Below, piece by piece: positions 33,497 through 42,889 of a stretch of 64,000 nt of DNA. The notes under the pieces were generated by a model that saw only the letters and a list, made by a program, of their open reading frames with translations, made no database searches and was not told the DNA's origin. Position numbers and translations under genes: made by a program. This DNA is from Gammaproteobacteria bacterium (GTDB taxonomy: Bacteria > Pseudomonadota > Gammaproteobacteria > Pseudomonadales > Azotimanducaceae): positions 1-64,000 of the forward strand of contig JAPOYV010000011.1 in NCBI GenBank assembly GCA_026706385.1, in the 5' to 3' direction. The first letter of the stretch is position 1. Every line of letters begins with the position of its first letter.

Positions 33497-34879
33497 ATGC
33501 GTCTACGCAACACGGAGTACCGCCTCGTCGGCCGCTGGCCCGTGCGGCTCGCGCATGCGAGCGGGCGCAGCCTCGATGGCGAACGCGGCTTGCTGCTGGT
33601 GCCGTCGTGCCGCAAACATGACGAGAGTCCGGCTATCGCGTTGTCTTTCATACGCGTACCCGCGCGGCGGGACAACGGCCCTGCACCCCTCGTCGTGCTG
33701 GCCGGCGGGCCGGGCGCGCCTGCCATCGGCTCGTTCGAGACCGGTTTCTTCGAGCACGTCGAGCGGTTCTCCGAGATCTGCGACGTGGTCACCTTCGACC
33801 AGCGCGGCGCCAACAGTGCGCTGCCCAACCTCGTCAACCCGGCACCCCCGCGCTACGACTTTGACGCCGTTCTCACCCGCGAGGCCTCCCTCGATGTCCA
33901 GCGTGCAAGTGCGCGCGCCCTGGCGACCCATTGGCGCGAACAGGGCGTCGATCCGAACGACTACAACACCATCGAAAGCGCCCACGACGTCAACGACCTG
34001 CGCCGGGCTCTGGGCGTTGCCAAGATCAACCTGCACGGCGCGAGCTACGGCTCCCACCTCGGACTGACCGTCCTCAAGCAGCACGGCGAACACGTCGACC
34101 GGGCGATCCTGTGCATCGTCGAGGGACTCGACGACACCCACAAGCTGCCGGGCAACACCGACCGGCACTTCCGCCACTTGAGCGACTTGGCGCGTACCGA
34201 TCGCAACCTCAAGGGCGAGTTCCCCGACCTCTTCGGCGAGATCGCCGAGGTCCTCGACGCCTTCGAACACAAGCCTCGGACCGTGAAGTTCGCCAACACG
34301 GATGCGCGCGCGCACGTCGGCAAGTTCGCGCTGCAGCTCGTGCTCGGCAATGCGCTCGGCAGCATCCGCGCCATTCGCGAACTCCCGGGGTTCATCCGCG
34401 AACTGGCCAGGGGAGATCTGGCCACGTTGGCTCGCCGCGTCGAGCGCCTAATGACCGGTGCCGGCATCCACGGCATGCAATTGGCCATGGACTACGCCTC
34501 CGGGGCAAGTGCCGAGCGATCGCGGCTGATCGAAGCGCAACGCATCGATGCGCTCCTGGGCGACAGCTTCAACCTGCCGTTTCCGTTCGTCGGCGATGCC
34601 CTCGGGGTGAACGACCTAGGCGACGACTTCCGCGCTCCCGTGCAAAGCGACGTACCGACCTTTTTCTGCGCCGGCACGCTCGATGGGCGCACACCGATCG
34701 CCAATGCCGAAGCCGCGCGGCGCGGGTTCCCGCAATCGCACCTCGTGGTGGTGGAAGGCGCAACCCACGAGACGCCCACGTTGCTGCTTGATGTCCAAGC
34801 CGCGTTCCTGCAAGGCGAGGATCCGGAGATCGGTCGGCTTGCGCGGCCATTCGCATTCAATCCGTACCGCGCGGCGTGA
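33497..34879 (+). CDS. Alpha/beta hydrolase, S33 prolyl aminopeptidase-like
   Basis: A 460-residue alpha/beta hydrolase. VVLAGGPGAPAIGSF is the oxyanion HGGPG-like block of S33 peptidases, VVTFDQRGANSA follows, the nucleophile elbow is LHGASYGSHLGL, and the Asp (AGTLDGRTPI) and His (GATHETP) come late in the chain. A 200-residue helical insertion (cap) lies between, as in the tripeptidyl or proline iminopeptidase branch. Intracellular. Its stop overlaps the GTG of the GH3 gene in GTGA. Confidence 0.85.
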   Translation: MRLRNTEYRLVGRWPVRLAHASGRSLDGERGLLLVPSCRKHDESPAIALSFIRVPARRDNGPAPLVVLAGGPGAPAIGSFETGFFEHVERFSEICDVVTFDQRGANSALPNLVNPAPPRYDFDAVLTREASLDVQRASARALATHWREQGVDPNDYNTIESAHDVNDLRRALGVAKINLHGASYGSHLGLTVLKQHGEHVDRAILCIVEGLDDTHKLPGNTDRHFRHLSDLARTDRNLKGEFPDLFGEIAEVLDAFEHKPRTVKFANTDARAHVGKFALQLVLGNALGSIRAIRELPGFIRELARGDLATLARRVERLMTGAGIHGMQLAMDYASGASAERSRLIEAQRIDALLGDSFNLPFPFVGDALGVNDLGDDFRAPVQSDVPTFFCAGTLDGRTPIANAEAARRGFPQSHLVVVEGATHETPTLLLDVQAAFLQGEDPEIGRLARPFAFNPYRAA

Positions 34880-37401
34880 ACGCGCGCAAAGAGGCCGCCG
34901 CACTCGTCGCGCGCATGTCCCTGGCCGAGAAGGCGGACTATTGTTCGGGGGCGGACTTCTGGAATCTGCCGGCGAACGAGCGCCTCGGATTGCCGGCGAT
35001 CATGCTCACGGACGGCCCGCACGGCCTGCGCAAGTCTGCCCGGGAAGGCGAGACTGCCGGCCTGGGGCGAAGCGTGCCGGCAACCTGCTTCCCGACGGCC
35101 GCCGCGTTGGCCAGCACGTGGGATCCGGATCTGCTGCGCGAGATCGGCACGGCGCTCGGCGCCGAATGCCGCGCCAACGACGTGGCGGTGATCCTCGGGC
35201 CCGGGATCAACGTCAAACGACACCCGTCAAGTGGCCGCAATTTCGAGTACTTCTCGGAGGATCCGCTGCTCTCCGGCGAACTGGCCGCGGCGATGATCGA
35301 CGGCATCCAGTCGCAAGGCGTGGGGGCCTGCGTCAAGCACTTCGCGGCCAACGACCAGGAGACGAGGCGCATGGTGGTCGACGCCATCGTCGACGAACGG
35401 ACGCTGCGCGAAATCCACCTGCGGAGCTTCGAGATCGCCGTCCGGAAGGCCGAGCCGTGGATGGTGATGTGCGCCTACAACCGGCTGAACGGGACGTATT
35501 GCGGCGAGCACGACTGGCTGCAGAACCGCGTACTCCGCGACGAGTGGGGTTTCGAGGGCGCCGTCGTCACGGATTGGGGTGCCGCCAATGATCGCGTGCG
35601 CGGCATCGCGGCGGGTCTTGATCTCGAGATGCCGGCTAGCGGCGGCGTCAACGATCGCAGGATCGTCGCGGCGGTGGAGGCTGGCGGGCTCGATGAGGCC
35701 GTGCTGGACCGGGCTGTTGAGAGAGTGATCGCGGTCGTACTGAAGAGTCGTCGCGCCTCGGCCGTCGCGCCGGCTGACACAGCGGGACATCACGCCCTCG
35801 CCCGCCGGGCGGCGGCCGAGGGTAGCGTCCTCTTGAAGAATGACGACGGGCTGCTACCGCTCGCGGCCACCACCCGGATCGCCGTGATCGGTGCGTTCGC
35901 CAAGCATCCGCGTTACCAGGGCACGGGCAGTTCGCGTGTCACGCCGACTCGCCTCGACTGCGCATTCGACGCCATCGAGGCCATCGCCGAGGGGGACGTC
36001 ACCTTCGCCCGCGGCTACGACACCGAGACCAGTCCGCCGGATGCCGGGCTGATCGACGACGCCGTGCGGATCGCCCAGGAGGCCGATGTCGCGGTGGTCT
36101 TCGCGGGTCTCCCCGAGGTGGTCGAGTCCGAGGGGTTCGATCGCGCCGATCTCGGGCTTCCCCGGCAGCATGACGGCCTGATCGAGGCGGTGTCCGCCGC
36201 CAATCCCAACACGGCCGTTGTGCTCGCCAACGGCGCGCCCGTGGAGATGCCGTGGGTGGCCGCGCCCAAGGCCGTGGTGGAGGCGTATCTCGGTGGCCAG
36301 GCCGGGGGTTCGGCCATCGCGGACGTGCTCTTCGGACGCTGCAATCCGAGTGGCAAGCTGACCGAGACGTTCGTTGAACGGCTGGCGGACAGTCCAGCCG
36401 ATCCGTGGTTTCCGGGAACGGGCCGGCAGGTGCAGTACCGAGAAGGCCTGTTCGTGGGCTATCGCCACTTCGACACCTTCGAGCGACGGGTGTTGTTCCC
36501 GTTCGGACACGGCCACAGCTACACGGCGTTCGGCTATGAGGATCTCGCCGTCACGGTGCGATACGACGGGGCAGTCGAGGTGGGCTTCACGCTGATCAAC
36601 GTCGGCGGCATGGACGGGGCCGAGGTCGCGCAGGTGTACGTTCATCATCCACGGCCCGCAGTCTACCGACCCAGCCAGGAACTGAAGGCGTTCCGGAAGG
36701 TCAGGCTCGCGGCGGGAGAACGGCAGCGCGTGACGCTCAGCCTCGAGCAGGCCGCCTTCGCGTACTTCAGCACGACGAACGGCAACTGGGTCGTGGAGAC
36801 CGGCGAGTACGAGATCCGCGTCGGCGCCTCGAGCCGGGACATACGCCTGCGCCAGAGGATCGTCTTAGACGGCGACCCGGCTCGCGATCGCAGCACCGCG
36901 ACGCCGACGCTGGTCGATGGCCGTCTTGCCGTCGACGACGACACGTTCACGGCGATGCTCGGCAAGCCGATTCCGCCGGTCGAGACCGTACGACCGTTCC
37001 ACCTCAACTCCACGTTCGCCGACATCTCGACGACATGGCTCGGCCGCAAGGTGGCGACCGCGGTGAAGGCGCAGTTCGCGCGGCGGATGGGCGGCGAGGT
37101 GGACGCCGCGACCCGGCGCATGATCGACGCCATGGCCAACGACATGCCGCTGCGTCAGCTCGTACTGTTCTCCGGCGGCGCCGTCGGCTTCGCGCAGATC
37201 GAGGCGTTCGTCGCCGTGCTCAATGGACGCTACCTGAGGGCTTTGAGGCTACTGATCACAGCTCCAGCCCGCGAGGCACACCCGGATTCTGAAGCGCCTG
37301 CACGCGTTTCCTCACGTCCTGGAACCGCTCCTCCTGCTCCGGCGTCTCGCGCGGCATGCCGAGACCCGTCCGCGTCGCATACTCCCGGTGCTCGGCCATG
37401 A
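34876..37401 (+). CDS. Glycoside hydrolase family 3 (beta-glucosidase-like)
   Basis: An 841-residue GH3 enzyme. The first domain has MLTDGPHGLRKS, LGPGINVKRHPSSGRNFEY and VTDWGAANDRVRGIAAGLDLEMP, in which the Asp of TDW is the nucleophile. The second domain holds GQAGGSAIADVLFGR, followed by the fibronectin III-like domain (FPFGHGHSYTAFGYEDL, then PSQELKAFRKV). The C-terminal MPLRQLVLFSGG and NGRYLRALRLL is where relatives end. Here the frame runs on for about 49 more low-similarity codons over the opposite-strand LLM gene. No signal peptide. GTG start. Confidence 0.9.
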   Translation: MNARKEAAALVARMSLAEKADYCSGADFWNLPANERLGLPAIMLTDGPHGLRKSAREGETAGLGRSVPATCFPTAAALASTWDPDLLREIGTALGAECRANDVAVILGPGINVKRHPSSGRNFEYFSEDPLLSGELAAAMIDGIQSQGVGACVKHFAANDQETRRMVVDAIVDERTLREIHLRSFEIAVRKAEPWMVMCAYNRLNGTYCGEHDWLQNRVLRDEWGFEGAVVTDWGAANDRVRGIAAGLDLEMPASGGVNDRRIVAAVEAGGLDEAVLDRAVERVIAVVLKSRRASAVAPADTAGHHALARRAAAEGSVLLKNDDGLLPLAATTRIAVIGAFAKHPRYQGTGSSRVTPTRLDCAFDAIEAIAEGDVTFARGYDTETSPPDAGLIDDAVRIAQEADVAVVFAGLPEVVESEGFDRADLGLPRQHDGLIEAVSAANPNTAVVLANGAPVEMPWVAAPKAVVEAYLGGQAGGSAIADVLFGRCNPSGKLTETFVERLADSPADPWFPGTGRQVQYREGLFVGYRHFDTFERRVLFPFGHGHSYTAFGYEDLAVTVRYDGAVEVGFTLINVGGMDGAEVAQVYVHHPRPAVYRPSQELKAFRKVRLAAGERQRVTLSLEQAAFAYFSTTNGNWVVETGEYEIRVGASSRDIRLRQRIVLDGDPARDRSTATPTLVDGRLAVDDDTFTAMLGKPIPPVETVRPFHLNSTFADISTTWLGRKVATAVKAQFARRMGGEVDAATRRMIDAMANDMPLRQLVLFSGGAVGFAQIEAFVAVLNGRYLRALRLLITAPAREAHPDSEAPARVSSRPGTAPPAPASRAACRDPSASHTPGARP

Positions 37402-38305
37402 ACTCGGGCAGGGCGTCGTAGGTCGACGTCTGCGCCAGGTTCAGGATGTCGTCCACTTTGACCGTGTCGCGCATCTCGTCCCACTTTCCCTGCAGCGACA
37501 GCCGGTGGAGTTGCATGCCGAGATCTTCGAGGCCGTGCAGCGCCAGCACCTTGTGGTAGGTCCGCGTCGAGCCATAGAACGACAGAGCCCGGCGCATGCC
37601 AAGAGCCTTCTGTTCGATCTCGCTCGTCGTCTCGCCAACGATCAGGTAGCCGCTTTCAGCGATCTCGAGATCCGCCCATGTGCGCCCGGACCGCTCGAGT
37701 CCGGTTCGGATCGCCGGCAGCAGCACCTCGCGCATGTACTTGTCGGACATGATCCCGCCGTGCGGCATGACCACATCGGCGACGTCGCCGGCCACGCGCG
37801 CCATGCCCGGACCGACCATGGCGAGACCGACCCGGGGGCGCTCGTACGGGATCGGTCCCGGATTGAAGTTGGGCGTCATCAGCGTGTAGGTGTAGTGCTT
37901 GCCTAGGAATTCCGGCCGTTTGCCGTAAGCCCAAGAGTCCCAGACCGCGTGCATCATGCGGATGTACTCGCGCATCCTCGGCGCCGGTGGCGACCACGTC
38001 CCGCCGAAGCGCCGCTCGTTGTGGCCCTTCACCTGGCTGCCGAGACCCAATGTGAAGCGCCCCTTGGATAGGTGCTGCAGGTCCCAGGCTTCCATCGCGA
38101 GCACCATGGGACTGCGCGGGAATGCGATTGTCACGGACGTCTGCAGCCCGATGGACTCGGTCGCGGTGGCCGCGACCGTCATGGTCAGCATGGAGTCGTG
38201 CGACAACTCGCCGCAGGTGATGCAGTCGAAGCCATCCGCCTCCGCCCGCTGCGCCTGGGGGCCGATGGCACCTGGCCAGCCGCCAACACCGGTGATCACT
38301 TTCAT
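37256..38305 (-). CDS. LLM class flavin-dependent oxidoreductase (F420/FMN)
   Basis: A 349-residue luciferase-like monooxygenase. MKVITGVGGWPG, then ITCGELSHDS, LQTSVTIAFPRSPMVLA, GRFTLGLGSQVKGHNERRF and MREYIRMMHAVWD are the family's ordered blocks; RVGLAMVGPGMARVAGDVAD is the flavin or F420 region. ATG at 38305 is chosen, with GAGG upstream; the 66 codons before it are not family-like. Its 3' end lies under the read-through tail of the GH3 gene. Cofactor choice cannot be decided by eye. Confidence 0.9.
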   Translation of the reverse strand: MKVITGVGGWPGAIGPQAQRAEADGFDCITCGELSHDSMLTMTVAATATESIGLQTSVTIAFPRSPMVLAMEAWDLQHLSKGRFTLGLGSQVKGHNERRFGGTWSPPAPRMREYIRMMHAVWDSWAYGKRPEFLGKHYTYTLMTPNFNPGPIPYERPRVGLAMVGPGMARVAGDVADVVMPHGGIMSDKYMREVLLPAIRTGLERSGRTWADLEIAESGYLIVGETTSEIEQKALGMRRALSFYGSTRTYHKVLALHGLEDLGMQLHRLSLQGKWDEMRDTVKVDDILNLAQTSTYDALPEFMAEHREYATRTGLGMPRETPEQEERFQDVRKRVQALQNPGVPRGLEL

Positions 38306-38408
38306 GCGCTTGCTCGTCCTCGATGAACCTGAACGAATGATACCCATCGAACGGTGGCGGTAACGCAAGTAGAATCGATCGGACTCAACGTCAAGACGGG
38401 ACCCATCC

Positions 38409-39212
38409 ATGGCCAAGCGAGCACACCTGATCGTCGGGGGATTCCCCATCGGCTCCACCGCCGGGCACGACATGGACTTCGCGCGCATCGAACTCTTGCG
38501 CAAGCTCTACGAAGGCGGATACACCACGACGGTCGCCAACGACTTCAGCGACGTCGGCGAGCGCCTTCACGGCTGCGACTTCCTGGTGACCTACGTCGCG
38601 GGGCCGTACCCGGACGACGAGCAAGGCCGCGTCATCGACGAGTGGCTCTCGCAAGGCGGCAAGTGGTTCGCGCTGCACGGCACGAGCGGCGGGCGCGCCA
38701 AACGCGTGGAGGGCAGCAACCGCCGGAAGATGGTGCGTCTCTCGCACCACGACCTTCTGGGCGCGTTCTTCCTCAACCATCCTCCGCTCAGCCGCTTCGA
38801 CGTAGCGGTCAAGGAACCGGATCACCCGCTGCTCGCCGGGCTGCCCGAGTCGTTCGAGACCTCTGACGAGCTCTACCTGATCGAGCCCGTCGGCGAGAGC
38901 ACCGTGCTGCTGACCACGGACTTGCCCGAGGATCCGTCCCCGGAGGGCTTCGGCTTCATCTACGACGAGGACACGTCCGTCCGTGTCGACGGCAAGACGC
39001 GCGTGCTGGGACTGGAGCGCCGCGTGGGCGATGGCGCCGTGGCCTACGTCGCGCTAGGCCACTGCCACTCGCGCTCGACCAACGCCCAGCCGTTCGTCGA
39101 CGAAAGCGTGACCGCCGACGGGACGACGCCGATGAGGTTCCGCGGGTCCTGGGAGACGGCCGCGTTCGGGCAGATCCTGGACAACGCCGTGCAGTGGGGG
39201 GCCGCAGCCTAG
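38409..39212 (+). CDS. ThuA-like domain protein (trehalose utilisation type)
   Basis: A 267-residue ThuA-like protein, a class I amidotransferase-like fold. GGFPIGSTAGHDMDFARIELL opens it (GGFPIGSTAGHDMDF, then ARIELL). The blocks CDFLVTYVAGPYPDD, GGKWFALHGTSGG, VKEPDHPLLAGLPESF, TSDELYLIE and AYVALGHCHSRS are typical of ThuA members found with sugar oxidoreductases. It is not adjacent to the Gfo/AKR fusion. Divergent from the LLM gene, with TAGAAT at 38370-38375 as a possible -10. Confidence 0.85.
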   Translation: MAKRAHLIVGGFPIGSTAGHDMDFARIELLRKLYEGGYTTTVANDFSDVGERLHGCDFLVTYVAGPYPDDEQGRVIDEWLSQGGKWFALHGTSGGRAKRVEGSNRRKMVRLSHHDLLGAFFLNHPPLSRFDVAVKEPDHPLLAGLPESFETSDELYLIEPVGESTVLLTTDLPEDPSPEGFGFIYDEDTSVRVDGKTRVLGLERRVGDGAVAYVALGHCHSRSTNAQPFVDESVTADGTTPMRFRGSWETAAFGQILDNAVQWGAAA

Positions 39213-39225
39213 ACCGGCGTCCTAG

Positions 39226-39687
39226 TCACCTGGCCCTCAGCGAGGGTGTGCGGGCTGTGGCCGGAGAGCCAGCCACCTTCATCTTCAGGTTCGGATAGCC
39301 GGGTTTTCGGGGCGTCAACGTCCGGTTCGTGCAATCCGCGACCATGTCCATGGCTTCAAGCACCAGTTGGCCGATCAGGACCTCGCACCTCGGCGGACCG
39401 ATCACACACTGCGTCTGCGTCATGCGATCCCCGATCTTGACGGTAACCGGGCCCGCGACCGGGCGTTCCTCGGAACGCTCGTCGGCGTAGGAGACGGTCA
39501 CGGTCTGGCCGGCTGCCAGCCCCAACCGCTCGACGAGATCCTCCGGCAGCATCAACATGACGGCACCCGTGTCGACAACGCCTTCGATACTCGCACGGCG
39601 GACACGGAACCCCGCGACCAAGCCGCGATCCGCGATGGCCCGGTCGACGGTGTTCTCCACCTCGCACTGGACGACGATCTCTCCCAT
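39226..39687 (-). CDS. Retropepsin-like aspartic protease (clan AA)
   Basis: A 153-residue protein. FRVRRASIEGVVDTGAVMLMLP carries the DTG active-site turn (here within EGVVDTGAVMLMLP), and PPRCEVLIGQLVLEAMDMVAD the flap or second psi-loop. One DTG per chain means it would work as a dimer. Such small bacterial clan AA proteins are soluble and of unknown substrate. It follows the hypothetical gene at 39697 by nine bases and is probably co-expressed. Confidence 0.8.
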   Translation of the reverse strand: MGEIVVQCEVENTVDRAIADRGLVAGFRVRRASIEGVVDTGAVMLMLPEDLVERLGLAAGQTVTVSYADERSEERPVAGPVTVKIGDRMTQTQCVIGPPRCEVLIGQLVLEAMDMVADCTNRTLTPRKPGYPNLKMKVAGSPATARTPSLRAR

Positions 39688-39696
39688 GCCGTGACG

Positions 39697-40395
39697 CTAC
39701 CTTGGAGACGACGCTGACGAGGACGCATTGTGCGCCGAATCGCCGCGCAAACGAAGCGGTGCAGTGGGGCGCGGCGACCTGGCCCGCTTGGCGGCCCTAT
39801 CACTCGGCTCCAACCCGTAGCGGTTGGTCCACGCATCGAGTTCATCGATCTGGGGCGGTCTCTCGAAGTAGGCGAGCACAAAGGAACGCAGGTCCTCGCT
39901 CCCATGCGCCATCGCCTTCCGTAGTGGCGGCGGCAGCGGCGTGTCGAGCGCCTCCAGGACGCTTTCCAGCCACGCCCTGATTTCGCCCAGCAAGTGGTCG
40001 AGCATGGCAACCAGGATGTCCCTGCCCTCGCCGCCGCGCCGGTCCGTACGCCAGCCGAGCACCTTGCCGCGCCGGATGAGCAATGCCGTGACATGCCCCT
40101 CGATCCGGCGCATGGCCGTCGCCGCCTGCATGTCGCCGAGTTCACCGTCGTGACGGAAGTTCACTTCCGTCGTGTCGTTGTCCAACGCCTGCATGCGCAC
40201 GACGTAGTCGTCAACGACAGAGGCCGCAGCCTTGAAGACAGCGCGCGCATCCCTTTTCACGCCGCGTCGCCGCGCGGGGGTGTCGGGGCGCGATACGATC
40301 CTAGCGATCAGCGTTTCCGCCAAGCGTCGCATCTCACCTGCCACGCCCGTCTGCGGGTTGAGTGGAGAAACATCTGCGGACATCGCCAAGTCCAT
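39697..40395 (-). CDS. Hypothetical protein
   Basis: A 232-residue soluble protein I do not recognise. It has an N-terminal helical part (MRRLAETLIARIV, then RDARAVFKAAASVVDDYVVRM), a middle strand-rich part that includes NDTTEVNFRHDGELGD and LIRRGKVLGWRTDRRG, a helical HLLGEIRAWLESVLEAL, and a basic low-complexity tail rich in Ala, Ser and Arg. No catalytic motif is visible. ATG at 40383 is an alternative start. It is the upstream partner of the retropepsin-like gene. Confidence 0.65.
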   Translation of the reverse strand: MDLAMSADVSPLNPQTGVAGEMRRLAETLIARIVSRPDTPARRRGVKRDARAVFKAAASVVDDYVVRMQALDNDTTEVNFRHDGELGDMQAATAMRRIEGHVTALLIRRGKVLGWRTDRRGGEGRDILVAMLDHLLGEIRAWLESVLEALDTPLPPPLRKAMAHGSEDLRSFVLAYFERPPQIDELDAWTNRYGLEPSDRAAKRARSPRPTAPLRLRGDSAHNASSSASSPR

Positions 40396-40543
40396 CCGAG
40401 GAGTCAGGCATGATTGGACTGCCCGCTACGGCCCCGGCACAATACCAGGAGCCGATGTCCTACGTCACGTCGCTGTCAATGTCCTAGGTCGCCATCACCG
40501 TGCCATCATTGGCACTTCTCGCCGTGTTCCCCATTTGAAACGA

Positions 40544-40569
40544 AAAGGGCCACCGTCTGGTGGCCCTTT
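40544..40569 (-). terminator. Rho-independent terminator of the molybdenum hydroxylase operon
   Basis: An 11-pair stem AAAGGGCCACC, loop, GGTGGCCCTTT. On the minus strand it is followed by TTCGTTTC, giving a U-rich tail. It lies 47 bases past the large-subunit stop. Confidence 0.7.
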
Positions 40570-40577
40570 CGCAACGC

Positions 40578-40604
40578 ACGGGTCGTGCGTGAGGCACGAC
40601 CCGT
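40578..40604 (-). terminator. Second hairpin downstream of the hydroxylase operon
   Basis: An 11-pair stem ACGGGTCGTGC/GTGAG/GCACGACCCGT, 12 bases past the large-subunit stop and directly upstream of the U-tailed terminator. Probably an mRNA end stabiliser or part of a tandem terminator. Confidence 0.5.
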
Positions 40605-40615
40605 TCGCACGTTGG

Positions 40616-42832
40616 CTACTGCGCGTCGATCGCCTCGAGCACCCGCGGCGGCGACAACGGCAGGTCGTCGATGCGGAAGCCCAGTTGGTCGCGCACCGCG
40701 TTCGACACGGCGGCCAGCGGAGCCACGATCGGCGTCTCGCCGACACCGCGCACGCCGTACGGGTGCGAGGGGTTCGGCACCTCGATGATCTGGGTGTCGA
40801 TCATCGGCATGTCGGACGCCACCGGGACGCGGTAGTCGAGGAAGCCCGGGTTCTCCATGACACCGTTGGCGTCGTAGATGTACTCCTCGTTGAGTGCCCA
40901 GCCGATGCCTTGCACGGCACCGCCCTGCATCTGGCCTTCGACGTAGGACGGGTGAATCGCCCGACCGGCGTCCTGGATGGCCGTGAAGCTCAGAACATCG
41001 GACTTGCCGGTCTCGGTGTCGACCCGGACATCTGTCATGTTGACCGAGAACGACGCACCGGCGCCTTGAGCGTTCAGGCTCGCGCGACCGAGCAGCGGCC
41101 CACCGGTGCGGCCTGCTCCGCGCGCGATATCCGCGAGCGACAGCGGGTTCACGTCGGCGTTGACGCCCGGCTTCGGCACTGCCTCGCCGTCGACCCAGTC
41201 CACCTGCTCCTCGTCGAGGTCCCAGGTGAGCGCCGCACGTTGCTTGCACTGCGCGATGATGTCCTCGCAGGCCTGGATCACGGCCATGCCGGTGGCGAAC
41301 GTCGTGCGGCTGCCGCCGGTGACGTTGCAAAAGCCGGTGGACTCGGTGTCGCCGACGTGGGCCTTGATCTGCTCGTACGGAACGCCCAGGGTCTCCGCAG
41401 CCATCAACGCCATGCCGGCGCGGCTGCCGCCGATGTCGGGACTGCCTTCCATCACGGTCACCATGCCGTCCTCGGCGATACGGACCTCGGCGCTCGACTG
41501 CATGCCGATGTTGAACCAGAAGCCGACGGCCAGGCCGCGCCCGGCGCCTTCCGGCACGGGACTCGTGTAGTTCGGGTGTTCCTTGGCTGCCTTCAGGCAC
41601 TCCTTGAGGCCGATCGGCGGGAATGTCGGGCCGTACGGCGCCTGCGTGCCTTCATCCGCGGCGTTCTTCATCCGCAGGTCGATGGGGTCCATGTCGAGCT
41701 TGCGGGCCAGTTCGTCGATGGCGCACTCCATGGCGTGCATCGATTGCGGCGCGCCCGGTGCGCGATAGGCGCAGACCTTCGGCTTGTTGACCAAGACGTC
41801 GTTGCCCTCGATCACGAGGTTCGGCACCTCGTAGGGGGCCAGCACCGACATGCAGCCCGGACCGATCGGCGAGCCGGGGAAAGCGCCGGCTTCGTAGGCG
41901 AGCCACGCGGTCGCGGCCGTAAACGTGCCGTCTTTCTTGGCGCCGACCTTGGCCCTGCACCAGGTCGCCGAGGTCGGTCCCGTGGCGATGAAGACCTCCT
42001 CGCGCGTCATGGTCATCTTGACCGGACGCCCGGACATCTGCGCCATCTTCACGGCCAAGGGCTCGAGGTAGATGATGGTTTTGCCACCGAAGCCGCCGCC
42101 GATCTCGGACGGGATGACCTTGATGTTGCCGACCTTCTCGCCGAGCACGGCCGCGGTCAGCGAGCGCACCTCGAAGTGGCCCTGCGTGCAGCACCAGACG
42201 GTGGCCTTGCCGTCCTCGTTGACGGTTGCCGTGCAGGCATGCGGTTCGATGTAGCCCTGGTGCGCGGTGGGTACGCGGTGCTCGCTCTCGACGATGATGT
42301 CGGCTTCGGCGAATCCGGCGTCGATGTCGCCGCGCTCGAAACGTTGCGTTGCGGCGATGTTGCTCGCGGGCTTCGACGTGTCGCCGTTCGTATGCTGCGA
42401 CTCGTTCACCAGGGTCGCGCCTTCCGCGATCGCGTCGTCGATCGAGAGCACGGGATCGAGCACCTCGTAGTCGACCTCGATGAGGTCGAGGGCCGCTTCC
42501 GCCTGGGCGGCGGTCTTGGCCGCCACCGCCGCGACGGCGTGGCCGTGGTAGAGGACCTTGTCGCGGGCGAGCACGTTGCGGCCCAAGTCGTTGTCGACGC
42601 CGCCGAGATCGCTGCCTGCGATGGCTGCCATGACGCCGTCGGCTTCGCGGGCACGGCTGAGATCGATGCTCTTGATTCGGGCGTGGGCGTGCGGGCTGCG
42701 CAGCACCTTGCCTTGCAGCATGTTCGGCAAGTTCAGATCCGCGCCGAACGCCGCCCGGCCGGTCACCTTGTCGATGCCGTCGGGACGCACCGGGCGGGTG
42801 CCGATTGCCTTGAGATCTACCGCTTCTGCCAC
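40616..42832 (-). CDS. Molybdenum hydroxylase large subunit (xanthine dehydrogenase family, CoxL-like)
   Basis: A 738-residue molybdopterin-cytosine-dinucleotide subunit. RPDGIDKVTGRAAFGADL opens it. The Moco-binding blocks are EIGGGFGGKT and VCAYRAPGAPQSMHAMECAIDELA (given as AYRAPGAPQ and MECAIDELA); the late catalytic Glu position is in the RGVGETPIVAPLAA region. The active-site loop is AYRAPG rather than the AYRCSFR of form I CO dehydrogenase, so it is not a classical CO dehydrogenase. Family members hydroxylate aldehydes, purines or aromatics. AAGGAG precedes the ATG. Last gene of a three-gene operon. Confidence 0.92.
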   Translation of the reverse strand: MAEAVDLKAIGTRPVRPDGIDKVTGRAAFGADLNLPNMLQGKVLRSPHAHARIKSIDLSRAREADGVMAAIAGSDLGGVDNDLGRNVLARDKVLYHGHAVAAVAAKTAAQAEAALDLIEVDYEVLDPVLSIDDAIAEGATLVNESQHTNGDTSKPASNIAATQRFERGDIDAGFAEADIIVESEHRVPTAHQGYIEPHACTATVNEDGKATVWCCTQGHFEVRSLTAAVLGEKVGNIKVIPSEIGGGFGGKTIIYLEPLAVKMAQMSGRPVKMTMTREEVFIATGPTSATWCRAKVGAKKDGTFTAATAWLAYEAGAFPGSPIGPGCMSVLAPYEVPNLVIEGNDVLVNKPKVCAYRAPGAPQSMHAMECAIDELARKLDMDPIDLRMKNAADEGTQAPYGPTFPPIGLKECLKAAKEHPNYTSPVPEGAGRGLAVGFWFNIGMQSSAEVRIAEDGMVTVMEGSPDIGGSRAGMALMAAETLGVPYEQIKAHVGDTESTGFCNVTGGSRTTFATGMAVIQACEDIIAQCKQRAALTWDLDEEQVDWVDGEAVPKPGVNADVNPLSLADIARGAGRTGGPLLGRASLNAQGAGASFSVNMTDVRVDTETGKSDVLSFTAIQDAGRAIHPSYVEGQMQGGAVQGIGWALNEEYIYDANGVMENPGFLDYRVPVASDMPMIDTQIIEVPNPSHPYGVRGVGETPIVAPLAAVSNAVRDQLGFRIDDLPLSPPRVLEAIDAQ

Positions 42833-42889
42833 TGTGGTCTCCTTAAATGTCCTGTGTGAGGGATCGCCTCTCGTCTGTGTTTTGGTTTG

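Noticed and set aside
40232-42859. 875-codon open frame on the plus strand
   Set aside because: Antisense to the molybdenum hydroxylase large subunit and the hypothetical gene; no domain and no ribosome site.
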